Shown here piece by piece: positions 59,350-64,000 of a stretch of DNA of 64,000 bases. Location: the NCBI GenBank assembly GCA_963969345.1, contig OZ017769.1, forward strand, positions 9,737,725 to 9,801,724, written 5' to 3'. Position numbers and translations under genes: made by a program. A model generated the notes under the pieces. The model made no database searches, was not told the DNA's origin, and worked only from the letters and a program-made list of their open reading frames with translations. This DNA comes from Turbatrix aceti. Taxonomy: Eukaryota; Nematoda; Chromadorea; Rhabditida; Panagrolaimidae. Every line of letters begins with the position of its first letter. Within the stretch, counting starts at the first letter, position 1.

Positions 59350-61250
59350 ATGTCGGCGCTATCAATTACTTGCATAATTTTTATTTTATTTTCTCAGCTT
59401 TTGTTTCTCAACGGAAATGTTCCTATACCGCAGCGACCAAAACCGTACACTGAACTTTATTGCCCGGATGATGACTGGATATTTTTTGATATAGAATACA
59501 TGAAGTGCTATTATTACTACAGAAAAGAAAGTCTTACACGTTGTGATATTCCAAATTTGTGTAAACCACTGCACGAGTCTTCCCTTCCTATATCCATTCT
59601 GTCATATAAAGAAAAAGTTTGGTTAAGTACGTATCATTAATACACATTTAAATTTTCTTTTTTTATTTATTTTCAGATGGATATTTTAAAACTTTTGGAA
59701 CAGGAATGCACGTTCCATGCCGCAACGATAGCCTAAAAAAGCCTAACGGAAAGTACAAATTCATCAACGCAAATGGGTCTCCTGTCGTTGTACCGTATGT
59801 AAATATAAACAAAGACGACAGCTATGACAACGAAATCGACTACGACATCTATGGAGATCTTCACGAAGGCGTTTTGGCGTCGTATTTCGGGAATCTGCTA
59901 ACTGATGTAACCGTAAAAATCGTTCATGCCGTTGTCTGCGAGATAGTGCTTCCTATGGAACCTATAAACGGCGCATGCAATGGTGACGAACAACAGAAAC
60001 GAAGAAACTACAACTTGGCAACTATCGATGACAAAACGCTTTGTTTTCATCACTCGGTTTATCTGCCTCCGGGCGAGGTCGACGATAATTATTCAGACTA
60101 CAACTCGGATCACTTATTTAACAGATATGACGCGGATCAAAAAAATCTTTACCTCACCTGGTACTTTCTAGGTCATTACATTGATGGAATATGTTCATTT
60201 TTGATCGGAAGCATTGCTTTGATAATTGATTTGCCTATGCTGTGGTTCTTATTGACAGTAAGTTTTTTTTAGTTTTTAAAACTCACGCTAGGTATTTGTT
60301 TAGTATTATATTACGGTTTTTTTGTGTGAATTTTACTTATTTAAAAAAAATATATGGGGGGCAAAGTGGGCTAGACGGTCTGAAAAAAAACGGCTCTGGT
60401 TCCCGGGGGAGGGGGGGATTTGGAAGGGGGGTCAAACCCTACCCCCGAATCGATTCCAAGTTGGAGTATGTATCTAACAAATGAACTTTGTTTAGTATTC
60501 GTTTATTATGTATTTTCAGAATCGGGACAAATATTTCAACAAAATGACGTATTACTGGTATATGCTAAACATGGTATTGGTGCACATTTGTCTAATGACG
60601 GTAAATTTTGTCAAATCTGTAATAATTATTTTTGGCATGTACGCCAATCTTGAAGTCGATATAGGATTGATAAATGAAGATCTGTACATTGCATTATTTT
60701 TGATGTTGTACTCCAATGCTTTATGGATCTTCATGCAAATGTTGACATTTAATCAGTTTCTTATTTTTTTTTCTCCCCGATGGAACGAACGACTTTTTGA
60801 CGGACATTTATCGTTCCTATTTACTCTCCTAATGTGGATTTATATTAACATTTTGCTATTTTTTAAAGCAATGGGTGAACTACTGCTTCTGAAAGATATG
60901 AGTACATCCTTTCAACTTTGGCTAATGAAAATTTTGCAATTTATTCATCTTCTTAATGTGTGTTTATTTTTTCTGTTTTTGAAAAATCTTAAAACGAACA
61001 ACTTTTATAGGAATCTGTATACTATTTTTTGGATTACCGTCACTACTTCTTAGTGCCTATGAACATCCTGATCATCTTAGAAATTTGTTTCAACATCAAA
61101 TATCGATTCAATAGTGGATGGCAATTTTTTTCAGTCATACCCTGGACATCAGGCACACGATATGCCAAAACTGTTTTGAAAGTATTGTTTTTAGCTGTTG
61201 TGAACTTAATTGGGGCTTTGAAATTTTCTATTTTTGATATAAGACGATGA
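59350..61250 (+). CDS. Chemoreceptor-like multi-pass protein with lectin-like ectodomain
   Basis: Four exons, 59350-59626, 59677-60257, 60520-60957 and 61011-61250, give 511 residues. A signal peptide (1 to about 23) is followed by a cysteine-rich ectodomain beginning YCPDDDWIFF...KCYYYY, the opening of a C-type-lectin-like fold, with NDSL and other N-glycosylation sites and an acidic NDEIDYD-like stretch. From about residue 258 hydrophobic helices begin (GICSFLIGSIALIIDLPMLW; YWYMLNMVLVHICLMTVNFV; YIALFLMLYSNALWIFMQML; FTLLMWIYINILLFF; YFLVPMNILIILEI; VLKVLFLAVVNLIGAL), six to seven in all. The layout recalls nematode serpentine chemoreceptors with an unusual large N-terminal domain. The family is not assigned. 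The 53-base third intron is needed to reach the last exon. Confidence 0.65.
60258..60519. other. Intron with G-rich insertion
   Basis: The intron of the chemoreceptor-like gene contains, at about 60353-60470, a G-rich block with two G-runs that could form a quadruplex, and a CCCTACCCCCGAATCGATTCC stretch. It contrasts sharply with the AT-rich flanks and may be a small inserted element. Confidence 0.35.
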
Positions 61251-61579
61251 CAACAAAAATTTTTTTTAACAGCCTGTTTTTTTAACGTTTTTCGAAAACT
61301 CAAAGTAGACATCACAGTAGCTCATTTTTTACGTTTTTACAACAAAAAGCATCCGGAGTTAGGCCCAGAAGCCAAAACTTGCTATTACTGCTTTTTCTGA
61401 AAACACCACAGGAAAATTCTGCAATGACTCTTTTAGTGTATTTTTCGTTCAAACTGCGATCAGCGTTTATAAATATAGTGATCAGGCGCAATATTTTTGA
61501 TTTATAATAATTTTGTCAATTCATTGTACTGTGAAACTATTTTTACAATTTTTTTGCACATTGCGTCCATGATTTTTTT

Positions 61580-62836
61580 ATGATGCGTTTTATTCTCAAT
61601 CAACATAAAAATAATAACAAAAACAACAACAAAGTAACGGAAAAAAGACGGTAGAGGAATAGGGGGATCACCCTGACGCAGTAACAAAACTTGGCTACTG
61701 CGCCACCCCGACGCAGTAGTAGCAAAGTTTGGCCATTGCGCCAGCCCAACGCAGTAGCAAAGTTTGGCCATTGCGTCAAAGAAGAAAGGGAAGCACAATA
61801 CGCAAAGCACAGGCCCGCCGCAATAACGTAACTTGGCTATTGCGTCGAGATGGGGGTTGAAAAAATTTACACGACGAATACAATTACAAAAAGTGATACT
61901 GTATCCGTTGAAGAGCATTGTCCAAGAAAAATGATAAAAAATATCCAGAAACAAATTAAAAAAGGATGAGATTAGAGAAACAATTACGGCGACGATGTTA
62001 GCTATTCTGGAGACGCTTTTGATTAACTTGGGTCGATTTCCACGAGCAGCGAAGAAGGTAGCCATCCGAGTAAGCCGAATCCTGAAAAATAACACGAAAT
62101 AAACGCCAGAAGAAGAAAACAGACAAAAAAACTCAAAAAACGATCAGAAAAAACTCATGTAATCAAGAAAGTCAGAACAGTTATCTTTGATTGCCCTGCC
62201 ACGAAAAGTCGGACAAACAATCCACACTACAACGTTGTTCGTTTGTCCAATTTTTCGTAGAGTTACATGAGTTTTTTCTGATCGGTTTTTTTGTCTGTTT
62301 TCTTTTTATGGCGTTTATTTCGTGTTATTTTTCAGGATTCGGCTTACTCGGATGGCTACCTTCTTCGCTGCTCGTGGAAATCGACCCAAGTTAATCAAAA
62401 GCGTCTCCAGAATAGCTAACATCGTCGCCGTAATTGTTTCTCTAATCTCATCCTTTTTTGATTTGTTTCTGGATATTTTTTATCATTTTTCTTGGACAAT
62501 GCTCTTCAACGGATACAGTATCACTTTTTGTAATTGTATTCGTCGTGTAAATTTTTTCAACCCCCATCTCGACGCAATAGCCAAGTTACGTTATTGCGGC
62601 GGGCCTGTGCTTTTGCGTCTTGTGCTTCCCTTTCTTCTTTGACGCAATGGCCAAACTTTGCTACTGCGTTGGGCTGGCGCAATGGCCAAACTTTGCTACT
62701 ACTGCGTCGGGGTGGCGCAGTAGCCAAGTTTTGTTACTGCGTCAGGGTGATCCCCCTATTCCTCTACCGTCTTTTTTTCGTTACTTTGTTGTTGTTTTTG
62801 TTATTGTTTTTATGTTGATTGAGAATAAAAAGCGTT
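61580..62836. mobile_element. Foldback element 5 with tandem units in the arms
   Basis: Arms of about 580 bases (61580-62161 and 62262-62836) flank a 100-base centre that is itself partly palindromic (AAAAGTCGGACAAACAA / GTTTGTCCAATTTTTCG). Each arm contains three to four direct repeats of about 30 bases built on CGCAGTAGCAAAGTTTGGCCATTGCGTC. Inverted arms made of direct repeats are the hallmark of Foldback-type elements. A 197-codon open stretch on the minus strand of the left arm is broken in the right arm and is not a gene. Confidence 0.8.
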
Positions 62837-63250
62837 TTCACGAAAAAAGTAATAAAAAAAGTAATAATGCGAAAAAACCGTTTATTTAAGTCAAACTGCC
62901 ACCGTGTACCAGATTGAATAAAAACGCAACATTTACGTTCATGTTTGGACTAGGTGTTCAAAATTATCGAATAAAAAGAGAAGAAGCGTCGACAGGTCGT
63001 TCGCGACTCAGGTTATCAGAAAAAAAGAGATTTTAGGCAATTAAGCGTCTCGAACATGTCTGAAAAGTAAATTTGCCAGAATTACGCATCATGGAAAATG
63101 TATCCGAGTTTCGGGGCAACTTCGATGGAATATGCTTTTTTGAGGTATTTTACGGTGTAATAACGTAAACGCTGAAAATAAGCGCAAAAAAAAAGCTCAT
63201 AAAAAAAATTTTTGTTGTCATCGTCTTATATGAAGCACGTATTCTATTTT
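62837..63250. other. AT-rich gap
   Basis: AT-rich with A-runs; nothing recognisable. Confidence 0.35.
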
Positions 63251-63439
63251 GGGTTCGATCTCGCATACTACTATAATGCTACGGCACATCTCACGTAATT
63301 TGCTTCTTATAGACGTAATGAAAAAAGTTACGTTCGATTTTCAAAAATTCACAGATGTTCTGGTGAGTTACAGTCTCAGGAAATTTCATGTTCTTCCAAT
63401 GTCTGTAACATTGCACAAAAAAATCCGACAATGACCGCC

Positions 63440-64000
63440 GATGGCTTATAACAATCTCTGGGACATGCCTAAGCCTACCCAAGTGACCGTAAGCAAAAAA
63501 CTCTATTACTGGCTTCAGGGCCTTTTTTTGAACACGATTCATTCGACGCGCGCGCGCGCTCTTTTTCGTCCATTGAGGCAAAGGCGCATGCAGTGCGCAT
63601 GCAAAAACATCCCTGCTCACTTCTTTTCGTGTGCGCAACGTGCGAGCGCGCGTCGTGCTGCAGCGCACGCCCGTCGCCAGCTTCATTTTTGCTTTTTTCC
63701 TCCTTTTTCATCGAGTTGAAGCTAAAAATGGTCCCCGTTCACAATTTTGGCAACCTCCATTATTTTTTTGAGTTAGCCCCAGTGATAGAGAAAAGAATGG
63801 GCTTTAATATGGGGGAATCATTACCTTCCGATCGGCAAAAATACGGATGCTGCAGCCAAAAAAGTGACCGCGAACACCAAAAATCAAGAATATCAAAAAA
63901 GTCAGCTGTTTTTTGGGAAATCTGAATACGGCTATCAATTTCTCATGGCAAGAAACCCCCGTAACCAAAAAATCAGAATTTTTGAAGCAATTTGAAAATT
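63440..64000. mobile_element. Partial element related to foldback elements 2 and 4
   Basis: GGGACATGCCTAAGCCTACC at 63460, then CTGGCTTCAGGGCC with a T-run and GAACACGATTCATTCGACGC, match the shared core of elements 2 and 4, followed by a G/C-alternating GCGCGCGCGC tract. The sequence runs to the window edge, including TTTTTTGGGAAATCTGAATA and TCTCATGGCAAGAAACCC, which resemble the arm of element 4. A second arm would lie outside the window. Confidence 0.6.

Noticed and set aside
61502..62095. 197-codon minus-strand open frame in foldback element 5
   Set aside because: It reads through tandem non-coding repeats, giving repeating AKLCYC-type peptides, and the other arm is frameshifted.

Overview
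The window is animal nuclear DNA. Genes are split by introns, some only 42-53 bases, with acceptors of the type TTTTCAG or TTTTAG; intergenic DNA is AT-rich and full of T/A runs. The gene set (a chemoreceptor-like seven-helix gene, a GPI-anchored Ly6 protein, hyaluronidase, NOT3, an ERdj5/DNJ-27-type J protein) and acceptor sites just upstream of several start codons fit a nematode best. That is an inference; other small-genome invertebrates are not excluded.

Layout. 1-13.9 kb: an inverted duplication. LACTB2 (472-1776, +) and the 3' tip of a second gene at the left edge are mirrored at 10.64-12.45 kb. Between the copies lie a broken C-type-lectin-like gene and a complete CNOT3/NOT3 gene (5366-10267). 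Right of the mirror is the full second gene (12409-13903, -), whose exons repeat one basic and one acidic motif. 14.5-20.2 kb: a Ly6-like gene, two foldback elements side by side, and a GH56 hyaluronidase gene. 20.57-50.08 kb: a large imperfect palindrome with ~12.95 kb arms and a 3.6 kb spacer. Each arm carries one LRR-receptor gene at its outer end, one tRNA-Gln(CTG), and about 10 kb without a credible protein gene but with a strongly one-stranded repeated CAGTTT motif. 50.4-53.9 kb: a TMEM234 gene (-) whose 3.0 kb intron holds another foldback element and a GCTCGC-rich repeat. 55.2-58.3 kb: a complete DNAJC10/ERdj5 gene ending in RDEL. 59.35-61.25 kb: a gene joining a lectin-like ectodomain to a multi-pass membrane domain. 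61.6-64 kb: foldback repeats.

There is no operon-like pathway. ERdj5 (disulfide reduction in the ER), NOT3 (mRNA deadenylation) and LACTB2 (RNA endonuclease) are housekeeping genes; the LRR, Ly6, hyaluronidase and lectin/7TM genes are secreted or surface proteins. The main theme is structural: inverted symmetry at scales from 40 bases to 30 kb. The palindrome arms differ by substitutions and small indels, so they are not one sequence copied twice, but a head-to-head join of two haplotypes cannot be excluded from sequence alone.
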